NCBI RefSeq assembly: GCF_004214895.1
Contig: NZ_CP035952.1
Span: 1,054,001-1,118,000 of the forward strand
Reading direction: 5' to 3'
Length of the DNA stretch: 64,000 bases
Origin: Pseudomonas tructae
GTDB lineage: Bacteria; Pseudomonadota; Gammaproteobacteria; Pseudomonadales; Pseudomonadaceae
In this document: piece by piece, positions 10,052-19,300 of the stretch
Layout of the letters: the number at the start of each line of letters is the position of its first letter
Position numbering within the stretch: the stretch's first letter is position 1
Position numbers and translations under genes: made by a program
Notes under the pieces: model-generated
Seen by the model: the letters and a program-made list of their open reading frames with translations, nothing else
Databases searched by the model: none
Told to the model about the DNA's origin: nothing

Positions 10052-11319
10052 TGGGCTTTGGCAAGGCGCGCGAGCGTCCGACCCTGCGTGCGGTGCTGGG
10101 CCGCCGTCATCTGAGCGTGGCACTGCTGGCGGTGGGCCTTGCCGGGGTATCGCTGACCCTGCTCGGGGTTCTGGCCCTGCGCGTGTACGCCAATCACAAC
10201 CTGCACCTGATTGCCCGCTCGATCAATTACACCGTCGAAGCCGCTGTGGTGTTCAACGACGCGGATGTGGCCAATGAGGCGCTGGCGCTGATTGCTGCCA
10301 CGGAAGAGGTGGCCGATGCCAAGGTCTTCGATGACAACGGTGCGCTGCTGGCCCGTTGGCAGCGCAGCGAAGACGGCTTGCTGGCGCAGGCCGAGCAGTT
10401 GATCGCCCGCAGCCTGCTGGAAGAGCCGATCATCATGCCGGTGTTGCACCAGGGCCAGCAGGTCGGGCGCATCGAACTGGTGGGCCAGGGTGGCAGCCTG
10501 GTGCGTTTTCTGCTCAGTGGCCTGGCCGGGATCCTGCTGTGCATGGCGCTCAGTGCCTTCAGCGCGCTGTACCTGTCGCGGCGAATGTTCGGTGATATCG
10601 TCGTGCCGCTGCGCAGCCTGGCCAGTGTTGCCCATGCCGCACGCCGCGAACGCAGCTTCGATCGGCGGGTGCCGCCAGCGTCGATCGCCGAGCTCAATGA
10701 GCTGGGCAACGACTTCAATGCCTTGCTCGATGAGCTGGAGTCCTGGCAGAGCCACCTGCAAAGCGAGAACGAAAGCCTGGCCCACCAGGCTAGCCACGAC
10801 AGCCTCACCGGCCTGCCGAACCGGGCATTTTTCGAGGGCCGCCTGAGCCGGACCCTGCGCAATGCCGCCAAGCATCAGGAACACCTGGCGCTGCTGTTTC
10901 TCGACAGCGACAACTTCAAGGAGGTCAATGACAACTTCGGCCATGCCGCTGGCGATGAAGTATTGATCAGCGTGGCCACGCGGGTGCGCGCGCAGCTTCG
11001 GGAAAACGACCTGGTGGCGCGTTTGGGCGGCGACGAATTCGCGGTGCTGCTGGCACCGCTGCACAAGCGCGAAGATGCGCTGCGCATTGCCGAAAAGATT
11101 GCGGCCAGCATGAAACTGCCGATCCGCCTCAGTGAAGGGCGCAGCATCATCACGTCGCTGAGCATTGGCATTGCCTATTTTCCCGACGACGGCTTGAGCC
11201 CGTCCGACTTGCTCAATGCCGCCGATGCGGCGATGTATCAGGCCAAGCGTAATTTGCGTGGCCAGGGCGACATGGCAGAGACGGAGCGCTCTGCCCATCA
11301 CGTAAAAAACAGGAGCTGA
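10048..11319 (+). CDS. yfiN: YfiN/TpbB-like membrane diguanylate cyclase
   Basis: This 423-residue inner-membrane enzyme makes cyclic-di-GMP from two GTP. Two membrane helices (about residues 23-45 and 151-175) flank a periplasmic sensor region. A HAMP-like linker follows, then a GGDEF domain introduced by HDSLTGLPNRAFF. The catalytic motif is the canonical GGDEF at 327-331, and an inhibitory I-site (REND, 318-321) lies five residues before it, so both activity and product feedback inhibition are expected. It overlaps yfiR by four bases and is followed three bases later by yfiB, consistent with the YfiBNR control system. The start is an ATGATG doublet; I use the first. Confidence 0.92.
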   Translation: MMGFGKARERPTLRAVLGRRHLSVALLAVGLAGVSLTLLGVLALRVYANHNLHLIARSINYTVEAAVVFNDADVANEALALIAATEEVADAKVFDDNGALLARWQRSEDGLLAQAEQLIARSLLEEPIIMPVLHQGQQVGRIELVGQGGSLVRFLLSGLAGILLCMALSAFSALYLSRRMFGDIVVPLRSLASVAHAARRERSFDRRVPPASIAELNELGNDFNALLDELESWQSHLQSENESLAHQASHDSLTGLPNRAFFEGRLSRTLRNAAKHQEHLALLFLDSDNFKEVNDNFGHAAGDEVLISVATRVRAQLRENDLVARLGGDEFAVLLAPLHKREDALRIAEKIAASMKLPIRLSEGRSIITSLSIGIAYFPDDGLSPSDLLNAADAAMYQAKRNLRGQGDMAETERSAHHVKNRS

Positions 11320-11322
11320 ACC

Positions 11323-11823
11323 GTGATTCACCTAAGCCAACGTCTACGTTTTCACTTTGTCTGCCTGGCCCTGGCGCTGTTTGCCCTGGGTGGCTGTCAG
11401 AGCGTGCCGCCCAAAGGCCTGAGCGCCGAACAGATTGCCCTGCTCAAGCAACAGGGCTTCCAGCTTACCGATGAAGGCTGGGAGTTCGGCCTGTCGAGCA
11501 AAGTGCTATTCGGCAGCGATGTCGACACCCTCAACGCCCAAAGCAAGGCCATCGTCGAGCGCATTGGCAAGTCGCTGCTGTCGGTGAACATCCAGCGCGT
11601 ACGCGTCGATGGCCACACCGATGCCTCGGGCCGCGCGGCCTACAACGAGCAGTTGTCCAAGCGCCGGGCGCAGAGCGTGGCCAATGTCCTGATTGGCGTC
11701 GGCATGCGCGCCGAGAACGTCGAAACCCGTGGTCTTGGCAGCAACGAACCGGTGGCCAGCAATGACACCCGCGCCGGCCGCCTGGAAAACCGCCGGGTAT
11801 CGATCGTGGTCGCCTCCGACTGA
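11323..11823 (+). CDS. yfiB: YfiB, OmpA-like outer-membrane lipoprotein activating YfiN
   Basis: A 166-residue lipoprotein with a lipobox ALGGC (Cys25 is the lipidation site) and a C-terminal OmpA-type peptidoglycan-binding domain containing VDGHTDASGRAAYNEQLSKR. In P. aeruginosa, YfiB sequesters YfiR at the outer membrane and thereby switches YfiN on. The start codon is GTG, preceded by AGGAGCTGAACC. It is the last gene of the yfiRNB operon, and its stop is one base from the stop of the convergent LysR gene. Confidence 0.9.
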   Translation: MIHLSQRLRFHFVCLALALFALGGCQSVPPKGLSAEQIALLKQQGFQLTDEGWEFGLSSKVLFGSDVDTLNAQSKAIVERIGKSLLSVNIQRVRVDGHTDASGRAAYNEQLSKRRAQSVANVLIGVGMRAENVETRGLGSNEPVASNDTRAGRLENRRVSIVVASD

Positions 11824-11824
11824 G

Positions 11825-12772
11825 TCAGTCGGCAAAGCTCATCGAGCGCGACTCGCCCATCAGCAGCGGGGCGTTGCGCTCGGTGACGTCGCGGATGTAG
11901 TCCCATAGCAGGGTGATCCGTTTCAACTTCCTCAAGTCTTCCCGGCAATACATCCAGAACTGCCGGGTAATCTCCACTTCCTGCGGCAGTATCGCCACCA
12001 GGCGCGGGTCTTGTGCGGCCAGAAAACACGGCAGTATCGCCAGCCCGCGACCCTGTTGGGCCGCCACGTACTGGGCGATCACGCTGGTGCTGCGCAGGTT
12101 GGCGCTGGCGGCCGGGATCAGGTTGGCCAGGTACAGAAGCTCGGAGCTGAAGGCCAGGTCGTCGACGTAGCTGATGAATTGATGCCGGGCCAGGTCGCTG
12201 CTGCGGGTGATCGGCTCGTGGCTGTCCAGGTACGCTTGGGTGGCGTACAGGCGCAGGCGGTAGTCGCACAGCTTGCAGCACACGTATGGCCCGTGTTCCG
12301 GGCGCTCCAGGGCGATGACGATGTCGGCCTCGCGCTTGGACAGGCTGATGAAGTGCGGCAGCGGCAGGATGTCTACCGAGATCGCCGGGTAGGCATCGAC
12401 GAAGTGGCTCAGTTGCGGGGTGACGAAGAAACTGCCAAAACCTTCGGTGCAGCCCATGCGCACGTGCCCCGACAGCGCCACGCCAGAGCCGGACACCTGC
12501 TCGCAGGCCATGTGCAGGGTGCTTTCGATCGACTCGGCATAGCTGAGCAGGCGCTGGCCTTCGGCGGTGAGGACAAAGCCGTTGGTCCGCGACTTTTCGA
12601 ACAATAAGGTGCCCAGCGCCACCTCCAGCGAACTGATCCGCCGCGACACCGTGGTGTAGTCGACACCCAGGCGCTTGGCCGCGCTGCTGGCCTTGCGGGT
12701 ACGCGCCACTTCGAGAAAGAATTTCAGGTCATCCCAGTTCAGCGAGCCCAGGGAGGTGATGTTTTTTTGCAT
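11825..12772 (-). CDS. LysR-type regulator, probable controller of mmsAB
   Basis: A 315-residue LysR-type transcriptional regulator. The N-terminal winged helix reads [20 protein letters not shown] and is followed by a C-terminal effector-binding domain. The frame stays open far upstream through the antisense of mmsA, but that is a shadow. The ATG at 12772 (protein starting MQKNITSLG) puts the helix-turn-helix at the usual place. It is transcribed divergently from mmsA across a 135-base gap with a palindromic LysR-like site, so control of mmsAB is likely. P. aeruginosa uses an AraC-type MmsR instead; a LysR here matches what I remember of P. putida. Confidence 0.88.
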   Translation of the reverse strand: MQKNITSLGSLNWDDLKFFLEVARTRKASSAAKRLGVDYTTVSRRISSLEVALGTLLFEKSRTNGFVLTAEGQRLLSYAESIESTLHMACEQVSGSGVALSGHVRMGCTEGFGSFFVTPQLSHFVDAYPAISVDILPLPHFISLSKREADIVIALERPEHGPYVCCKLCDYRLRLYATQAYLDSHEPITRSSDLARHQFISYVDDLAFSSELLYLANLIPAASANLRSTSVIAQYVAAQQGRGLAILPCFLAAQDPRLVAILPQEVEITRQFWMYCREDLRKLKRITLLWDYIRDVTERNAPLLMGESRSMSFAD

Positions 12773-12801
12773 GTTGGTCCGGCTTTTATGTGCGTTCTTA
12801 T

Positions 12802-12819
12802 TAGATGTTTGCACATCTA
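12802..12819. promoter_or_regulatory. Candidate LysR operator in the LysR/mmsA divergent promoter
   Basis: The sequence TAGATGT-TTGC-ACATCTA is a perfect inverted repeat with 7-base arms and fits the T-N11-A LysR pattern. It lies 30 bases upstream of the LysR start and 88 bases upstream of the mmsA start. Binding is inferred. Confidence 0.5.
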
Positions 12820-12907
12820 TACTCCAAAAAAGCCCTGGACCCAAGCGCTCGCCGTGGCTGACCCGGTGGCGTCTTCTCTTCCTAACAACAATTTCAGGAG
12901 AACGCAG

Positions 12908-14434
12908 ATGAACGCATCCCTTACTCCCGGCCAGACCAAGGTCGAGCAGGTCAAGCTGTTGATCGACGGCCAGTGGGTCGAGTCGAAAACCAGCGAATGG
13001 CGTGACGTGGTCAACCCGGCCACCCAGCAAGTGCTGGCCCGCGTACCTTTTGCCACCGCCGAAGAAGTCGATGCCGCCATCGCTGCGGGTCAGCGGGCGT
13101 TCAAGACCTGGCGCGACACCCCGATCGGTGCACGCATGCGCATCATGCTCAAGCTGCAGGCGCTGATTCGCGAACACTCGAAGAAAATTGCCGTAGTCCT
13201 CAGTGCCGAGCAGGGCAAGACCATTGCCGATGCCGAAGGCGATATCTTCCGCGGCCTGGAAGTGGTCGAGCATGCCTGCAGTATCGGCAGCCTGCAGATG
13301 GGCGAGTTCGCCGAGAACGTTGCCGGCGGCGTCGATACCTACACCTTGCGCCAGCCGATCGGCGTCTGTGCCGGCATCACCCCGTTCAACTTCCCGGCGA
13401 TGATCCCGTTGTGGATGTTCCCGATGGCCATCGTCTGCGGCAACACCTTCGTGCTCAAGCCGTCCGAGCAGGACCCGCTGTCGACCATGATGCTGGTGGA
13501 GCTGGCGCTCGAAGCCGGCGTGCCGGCCGGCGTGCTCAACGTCGTGCATGGCGGCAAGCAGGTGGTCGATGCCCTGTGCACCCACAGCGACATCAAGGCG
13601 ATTTCCTTCGTCGGCTCCACCGAAGTCGGCACCCACGTCTACAACCTGGCGGGCCAGCACGGCAAACGCGTGCAATCGATGATGGGCGCCAAGAACCACG
13701 CCGTGGTGCTGCCGGACGCCAACCGTACGCAAACCCTCAATGCCCTGGTCGGTGCCGGTTTCGGCGCGGCCGGCCAGCGCTGCATGGCTACGTCGGTGGC
13801 GGTACTGGTGGGCAAGGCCCGCGAGTGGCTGCCGGAGCTCAAGGAGCTGGCGACCAAGCTCAAGGTTAACGCTGGCAGCGAGCTGGGCACCGATGTCGGT
13901 CCGCTGATCTCCAAGCGCGCCAAGGAGCGGGTGCTGGGCTTGATCGAAAGCGGTATCAAAGAAGGCGCCACGCTTGAGCTCGATGGCCGCGAGGTCAGCG
14001 TGCCGGGCTACGAGCAGGGCAACTTCGTCGGCCCGACCCTGTTCTCCGGGGTGACCACCGACATGCAGATCTACACCCAGGAAATCTTCGGCCCGGTGCT
14101 GGTGGTGCTGGAAGTCGATACCCTCGATGAAGCCATCGCCCTGGTCAATCGCAACCCCTTCGGCAACGGCACCGGCCTGTTCACCCAGAGCGGCGCCGCA
14201 GCGCGCAAGTTCCAGAGCGAGATCGACGTTGGCCAGGTCGGCATCAACATCCCGATTCCAGTGCCGGTACCGTTCTTCAGCTTCACCGGTTCGCGTGGCT
14301 CCAAGCTGGGCGACCTGGGCCCGTACGGCAAACAGGTGGTGCAGTTCTACACTCAGACCAAGACCGTCACCAGCCGCTGGTTCGATGATGACAGCGTCAA
14401 CGATGGCGTGAACACCACCATCAGCCTGCGCTAA
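12908..14434 (+). CDS. mmsA: Methylmalonate-semialdehyde dehydrogenase (CoA-acylating)
   Basis: MmsA converts methylmalonate semialdehyde, and malonate semialdehyde, with CoA and NAD+ to propionyl-CoA or acetyl-CoA plus CO2. This is the last step of the distal valine pathway and also serves inositol and beta-alanine breakdown. The 508-residue protein has the aldehyde dehydrogenase fold; the nucleophile is Cys292 in GQRCMATS, and the CoA-acylating subfamily hallmark [16 protein letters not shown] is present. The frame is open further upstream, but the ATG at 12908 follows CAGGAGAACGC and gives the standard N-terminus. mmsB follows after 10 bases. Confidence 0.95.
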   Translation: MNASLTPGQTKVEQVKLLIDGQWVESKTSEWRDVVNPATQQVLARVPFATAEEVDAAIAAGQRAFKTWRDTPIGARMRIMLKLQALIREHSKKIAVVLSAEQGKTIADAEGDIFRGLEVVEHACSIGSLQMGEFAENVAGGVDTYTLRQPIGVCAGITPFNFPAMIPLWMFPMAIVCGNTFVLKPSEQDPLSTMMLVELALEAGVPAGVLNVVHGGKQVVDALCTHSDIKAISFVGSTEVGTHVYNLAGQHGKRVQSMMGAKNHAVVLPDANRTQTLNALVGAGFGAAGQRCMATSVAVLVGKAREWLPELKELATKLKVNAGSELGTDVGPLISKRAKERVLGLIESGIKEGATLELDGREVSVPGYEQGNFVGPTLFSGVTTDMQIYTQEIFGPVLVVLEVDTLDEAIALVNRNPFGNGTGLFTQSGAAARKFQSEIDVGQVGINIPIPVPVPFFSFTGSRGSKLGDLGPYGKQVVQFYTQTKTVTSRWFDDDSVNDGVNTTISLR

Positions 14435-14444
14435 GGAGCTCATC

Positions 14445-15332
14445 ATGCGTATCGCATTCATCGGCCTGGGCAACATGGGCGCGCCCATGGCCCGCAACCT
14501 GATCAAGGCCGGGCATCAGCTGAACCTGTTCGATTTGAACAAGAGCGTGCTGGCCGAACTTGCCGAGCTCGGTGGGCAAATCAGCAGCTCGCCACGTGAT
14601 GCCGCGCAGCACAGCGAACTGGTGATCACCATGCTGCCGGCTGCCGCCCATGTGCGCGGCGTGTACCTCAGCGAAGACGGCGTGCTGGCGGGTGTCAAAG
14701 CCGGAACGCCAGTGGTCGACTGCAGCACCATCGATCCACAGACTGCCCGTGACGTGGCGGCCGCAGCGGCCAAGCAAGGCGTTGACCTGGCTGACGCGCC
14801 GGTGTCAGGCGGTACCGGTGGCGCTGCGGCCGGCACCCTGACCTTCATGGTCGGGGCCAGTGCTGATCTGTTCGCCACCCTGCAGCCGGTGCTGGCGCAG
14901 ATGGGCCGCAACATCGTTCACTGCGGCGAAGTCGGTACCGGGCAGATCGCCAAGATCTGCAACAACCTGCTGCTGGGCATCTCGATGATCGGCGTGTCCG
15001 AAGCCATGGCTCTGGGCAATGCGCTGGGCATCGACACCAAGGTACTGGCGGGCATCATCAACAGTTCTACCGGCCGCTGCTGGAGTTCGGACACCTACAA
15101 CCCGTGGCCGGGCATCATCGAAACCGCCCCGGCGTCACGCGGTTACACCGGTGGTTTTGGTGCCGAGCTGATGCTCAAGGACCTGGGGCTGGCGACAGAG
15201 GCGGCACGCCAGGCGCATCAACCGGTGATTCTCGGCGCAGTAGCCCAACAGCTGTACCAGGCCATGAGCTTGCGCGGCGAGGGTGGCAAGGATTTCTCGG
15301 CGATTGTCGAAGGTTATCGCAAGCCCGAGTAA
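14445..15332 (+). CDS. mmsB: 3-hydroxyisobutyrate dehydrogenase
   Basis: MmsB oxidises (S)-3-hydroxyisobutyrate with NAD+ to methylmalonate semialdehyde, the substrate of MmsA, in valine degradation. The protein has 295 residues, with the Rossmann signature FIGLGNMGAPMARNLIKAGH at the N-terminus, the substrate-binding stretch DAPVSGGTGGA, and the catalytic Lys in TGQIAKICNN. A strong ribosome binding site (AAGGAG) precedes the ATG. It is co-transcribed with mmsA and followed by a REP-type hairpin that may end or stabilise the transcript. Confidence 0.95.
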   Translation: MRIAFIGLGNMGAPMARNLIKAGHQLNLFDLNKSVLAELAELGGQISSSPRDAAQHSELVITMLPAAAHVRGVYLSEDGVLAGVKAGTPVVDCSTIDPQTARDVAAAAAKQGVDLADAPVSGGTGGAAAGTLTFMVGASADLFATLQPVLAQMGRNIVHCGEVGTGQIAKICNNLLLGISMIGVSEAMALGNALGIDTKVLAGIINSSTGRCWSSDTYNPWPGIIETAPASRGYTGGFGAELMLKDLGLATEAARQAHQPVILGAVAQQLYQAMSLRGEGGKDFSAIVEGYRKPE

Positions 15333-15340
15333 ACAGAGCA

Positions 15341-15408
15341 TCGCCAGCAAGGCTGGCTCCCACAGGTACTGCGCACACATCACTCTGTGGGAGCTGGCCT
15401 TGCCAGCG
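15341..15408. repeat. REP-like inverted repeat of a second sequence class
   Basis: The arms CGCCAGCAAGGCTGGCTCCC at 15342 and its near-complement ending GGCCTTGCCAGCG at 15408 can form a long hairpin around a loop of about 20 bases. The core differs from the GCGGGGCAAGCCCGCTCCC type found elsewhere in the window, so two REP families coexist. It sits directly after mmsB. Confidence 0.75.
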
Positions 15409-15539
15409 TTGTTACCTCCGATCCATGTGCACAAATTTCTTCAAGCAGATTTTCCATTGCCGATTACACTGGTGGAGTGGCCATTTGCGACCATTCGCAA
15501 GCGTGATGAAAATGGATCTTTCACCTAGCAGTCCCCGTC

Positions 15540-16274
15540 ATGCTCAATGAAATCGCCCAGGCAACTGTCGAGCGATGGCTCCGGCGCAGGGTGTCAGTGC
15601 TGGTAACGGTAGGTGTTTTGCTCGGTGCCGATTCTATCCACGCAGCTGTGGAGCGACCTGAGGGAAAACCGATGGAAGATGTTTGCTCACTGGACGAGAA
15701 CCTGCTGTCGTTTGAGCGCTATGTGCGTGACGTTGCGGGTGCGCGAATGGACCTTGATGCGGTTGCCGCTTTGCGTGGGCAGTTCACCGTCATCAAGGAC
15801 GAACCCGCGATTGACGCCTTGTATTCATCCACCGATAAAGTCAGGTTTATCGGCCTGTCCAGAGAATGTACGGCAGCAGACGGCGTACACGTTCACTGGA
15901 ACATTGCCTTGAGCGTCGATATGAAAGGCAACCCGGTCTTTCATCAATTTCTTCTTCTTTATAACTTCGAAGATTTGCTCGAGGGCCGTCGTGCCTTTTC
16001 GTTCGAGCACTTTCGTGGATCGGCAAAACACTACAGCCAGTTATTGTCGAAAGCCGCGGCGGGTGTCATGACGCAGGCCCAGTTTACCCAATATATGAAC
16101 ACACTCGGCGCGCTGCCCGTACCGGCTAGCGCTACGACTGGCCGTGACCAGTTCATCTACACCGTACCGGTGGCCGAGGACATGGCGTCGCGGATGGCAG
16201 CGTGGGATTTCAGTAAAACAATAACGGCCACTTACAATCAAAATCAGTTAGTCGTCGATGTCGTTGTGGATTGA
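15540..16274 (+). CDS. Predicted secreted protein of unknown function, partner candidate of the RTX protein
   Basis: I do not recognise the family. The 244-residue product begins with a basic segment and a hydrophobic stretch (VSVLVTVGVLLGA), followed by a signal-peptidase-like site after SIHAA, so it is probably exported. The mature part has only two cysteines and no lipobox; motifs such as VHVHWNIALSVDMKGNPVFH do not match a domain I know. There is no clear Shine-Dalgarno before the ATG at 15540; a GTG at 15591 is an alternative. It ends 45 bases before the giant RTX gene on the same strand, so co-transcription is likely. A role as immunity, chaperone or inhibitor protein for the RTX N-terminal domain is a guess from position only. 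Confidence 0.7.
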   Translation: MLNEIAQATVERWLRRRVSVLVTVGVLLGADSIHAAVERPEGKPMEDVCSLDENLLSFERYVRDVAGARMDLDAVAALRGQFTVIKDEPAIDALYSSTDKVRFIGLSRECTAADGVHVHWNIALSVDMKGNPVFHQFLLLYNFEDLLEGRRAFSFEHFRGSAKHYSQLLSKAAAGVMTQAQFTQYMNTLGALPVPASATTGRDQFIYTVPVAEDMASRMAAWDFSKTITATYNQNQLVVDVVVD

Positions 16275-16319
16275 GTGGACAGGTAGGTCTGGCGCGGTGT
16301 AACTCAACGGCAGGAACGC

Positions 16320-19300
16320 ATGATGGCGAAGATATTTATCGAGTCCAAGTCAGTCGCGGGCACTAATTTCAAGCACAGCTACCTTGTCTATCAGGATGAC
16401 GCTGGCAATGAGACGGTTATCAGAGGCGGGCCGCAGAGCGATAACCCTTTCGACTTTGGCGAGATCGACGTAAAGATTGACCAGCCTCTGGAGTCTTCTC
16501 GCGATGCCCGGGGCAACGATTCTCCTGCCGAGCGCGGTCAGGTCGAACTGGATCTGAGCGGGCGCAATGCTGCCGAGGTTTGGCAAACCTTGAAGACCGT
16601 GGCTGGCCAGATTCAGGGCAGTACCACCGATTACGACATGTTCGGAACCAATTGCAATGCGGTGACCAGAACCCTGCTGGACGCCGCCGGTATTCCCCCG
16701 ACCTTGCCCAACAATGGCGGCAATTATCCCGGCTGGGACTTGAACCTGCCGACCTACGATACCGACGGTGATGGCATTCCCAACACCATCGACAAGGACC
16801 CTTTTGGTCCGGATACCGACGCCGACGGAATTCCGGACTTCAAGGACCTGGATGACGATGGTGACTACATTCCCGATGATTACGACCTGAATCCACGCGG
16901 TCCGGGTGACCTGGATGGCGACGGCATCCCCGATGACAAGGACCCCGACAAGGATGGTGATGGTATTCCCAACGGCGTCGACCCGACCCCCAATGGTGAC
17001 GCACCACCACCGCCGCCGCCCCAGACCCCTCCACCTGCTCCTGGGTCACCGCTGATCCTCGACCTTGATGGTGACGGTGTGGAAACCAGCGGTTTGGCGG
17101 CGGGTATCTACTTTGACCACGGCGGCGATGGCCTGCGTGAATTGACCGGGTTCGCCGCCGCTGATGACGGCTTGCTGGCGCTGGACCTTGACGGCGATGG
17201 CAAGATTACCCGTGGCGCCGAGCTGTTTGGCGATCAGACCCTGCTGGCTGACGGCAGCAAGGCACGCAACGGTTTTCAGGCGCTTGCCCGGCTGGACAGC
17301 AACGCAGATGGCAAGGTCGACAGTGCCGACAGTGCGTTCAGTTCGCTCAGGGTGTGGCGTGACCTCAATCAGAACGGTGTGTCCGATGAGGGAGAGTTGT
17401 ATTCGCTCAGTCAGTTGGGCATACAGTCGCTGGCGTTGAAGTATACCGAGCAGACGCAGGCCGACGCCTTTGGTAATGAACACCGGCAAGTGGGCAGTTT
17501 TACCAAGGACAATGGCCAGCAAGCGACCATGACCGATGTCTGGTTTGTGCGTAATCCCTCGTTGGTAAAAGAAGACCTGCTCGAGGTCAGTGCGGCCATT
17601 GCGCAACTGCCCGATGCCGCAGGCTTTGGGAAAGTTCACTCCTTGCACCAGGCCATGGTGCGTGACGCCTCGGGCGAACTGCAAAGTTTGGTGGGCGAGT
17701 TTGTCGGCGCGCAGTCCCGGCAACAGCGGCAAGCAGTGCTCGAAAAACTGATATTCAAATGGACCGGGCAAACCGGTGAGTACCGTAACTATTACCAGTC
17801 CATCATCGATGCGCGTCGGATTGGCGCGCTTGAAGCGTTCTATGGTGATGCGATCGATCTGCCGCGAGGTTCGGGGCAAGAGTATGCCGCGATATTCAAT
17901 GGGCTGTTCCGGGACCTTGTCGACACGGTGTTCTATCAGTTGGCGTCCAGCACTCACCTGCAGCCGCTGTTCAACCAGATTGGCTGGGTAAAGGACAACG
18001 GTACAGGTGCCTGGCTCGGTGATTTCAGTCGGATAATCGATGATCTTGTCGGGGTTGTGCAATCAGACCCTGCCCGTGGGCAGGAGACGTTGCTTGACTT
18101 CATTCAGGCGGTGCGTGGCGTGAACACGGGCAGCGGCAGGAACCTGGAGTTGCTGCGCGGTGCCCTGCACGGCTTTATTCAAGGCAACGACCTCACGGTG
18201 TATTCCAGTTCGGCAGTCGCTGCCGTTGTTGCTACGTTGACCCAGGGTGCCACGTCATTGACCTACCGCTACGGCACCAGTGGTGACGACACGCTCAGCC
18301 TGGGGGAGAGCAACGACCTGGTCCACGGCGGCCGTGGCAATGACACCCTCGCCGGTGGTCGTGGTTCGGATGTCTACCTGTTCAACCTGGGCGATGGCCA
18401 GGACCGGATCAGCGATGACAACGAATATCAAAGTAACAACATCGTCGACACCCTGCGCTTGGGCAGCGGCATTTTTGCCCGGGATATCAGCGTCAGCCGC
18501 GTCGGCAAGGACTTGCTGCTCAGCCATAGCAATGGCCAGGACAGCATCACCATCAGCAACTGGTTTGCTCAGAACTCCGGGCGTTATCAGTTGGAGCGCA
18601 TCGAATTCGCCGACGGCCAGGTGTGGAAAAGCGCCGACCTCAGTGCGCAGGTGCTGCGTTTCCTTGGAGGCTCCGGTGATGACGTCTATACCGGCGTCAG
18701 TGCTGATTTTTCGCAGATATTGAGTGGCGGAGCAGGTAACGACATCCTGACCGCAGGAGCCGGTGAGGACCTGCTTCGCGGGGGCATCGGCAATGATGTG
18801 CTCAACGGTGGTGCCGGTGCTGATATCTACATCTACAACCTGGGTGATGGTCAGGACGTCATCGCCGATGACAATTTCGGCAATGGCAACGACAAGGTGG
18901 ACATTCTCCGGTTCGGCAACAGCATTGCGCCTGCCGACCTGGCCGTCAGCCGCTCTGGGCTGGATTTGCTGCTCAGCCACAGTAATGGCGTGGACAGGAT
19001 CACGGTGAAGAACTGGTTTGCCAGCAACTCTGGCCGTTATCAGTTGGAGCGGATCGAGTTTGCCGACAACTCGGTCTGGACCAGCGCCGAGCTCAATGCG
19101 CGATTGCTGCAGCAACTGGGTGGTGAAGGAGACGACATCATTACCGGGGTCAGTGCTGACTTCGTACAGTCCCTGAACGGTGGTGCGGGCAACGATACCT
19201 TGACCTCGGGAGGCGGCGCCGATCGCCTTGAGGGGGGCGTGGGCAACGATACGCTGTACGGAGGTTCGGGCTCTGACCTGTACCTGTTCAACCTGGGTGA

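Noticed and set aside
11825..14506. LysR gene read as an 893-residue protein extending through mmsA
   Set aside because: Only the last 315 residues look like a protein; the rest is the antisense of mmsA. The ATG at 12772 gives a normal LysR N-terminus.
16750..17010. Asp-rich repeats as a separate EF-hand calcium sensor gene
   Set aside because: They are in the same frame as the RTX gene, with no internal start site, so they are a linker domain of the giant protein.
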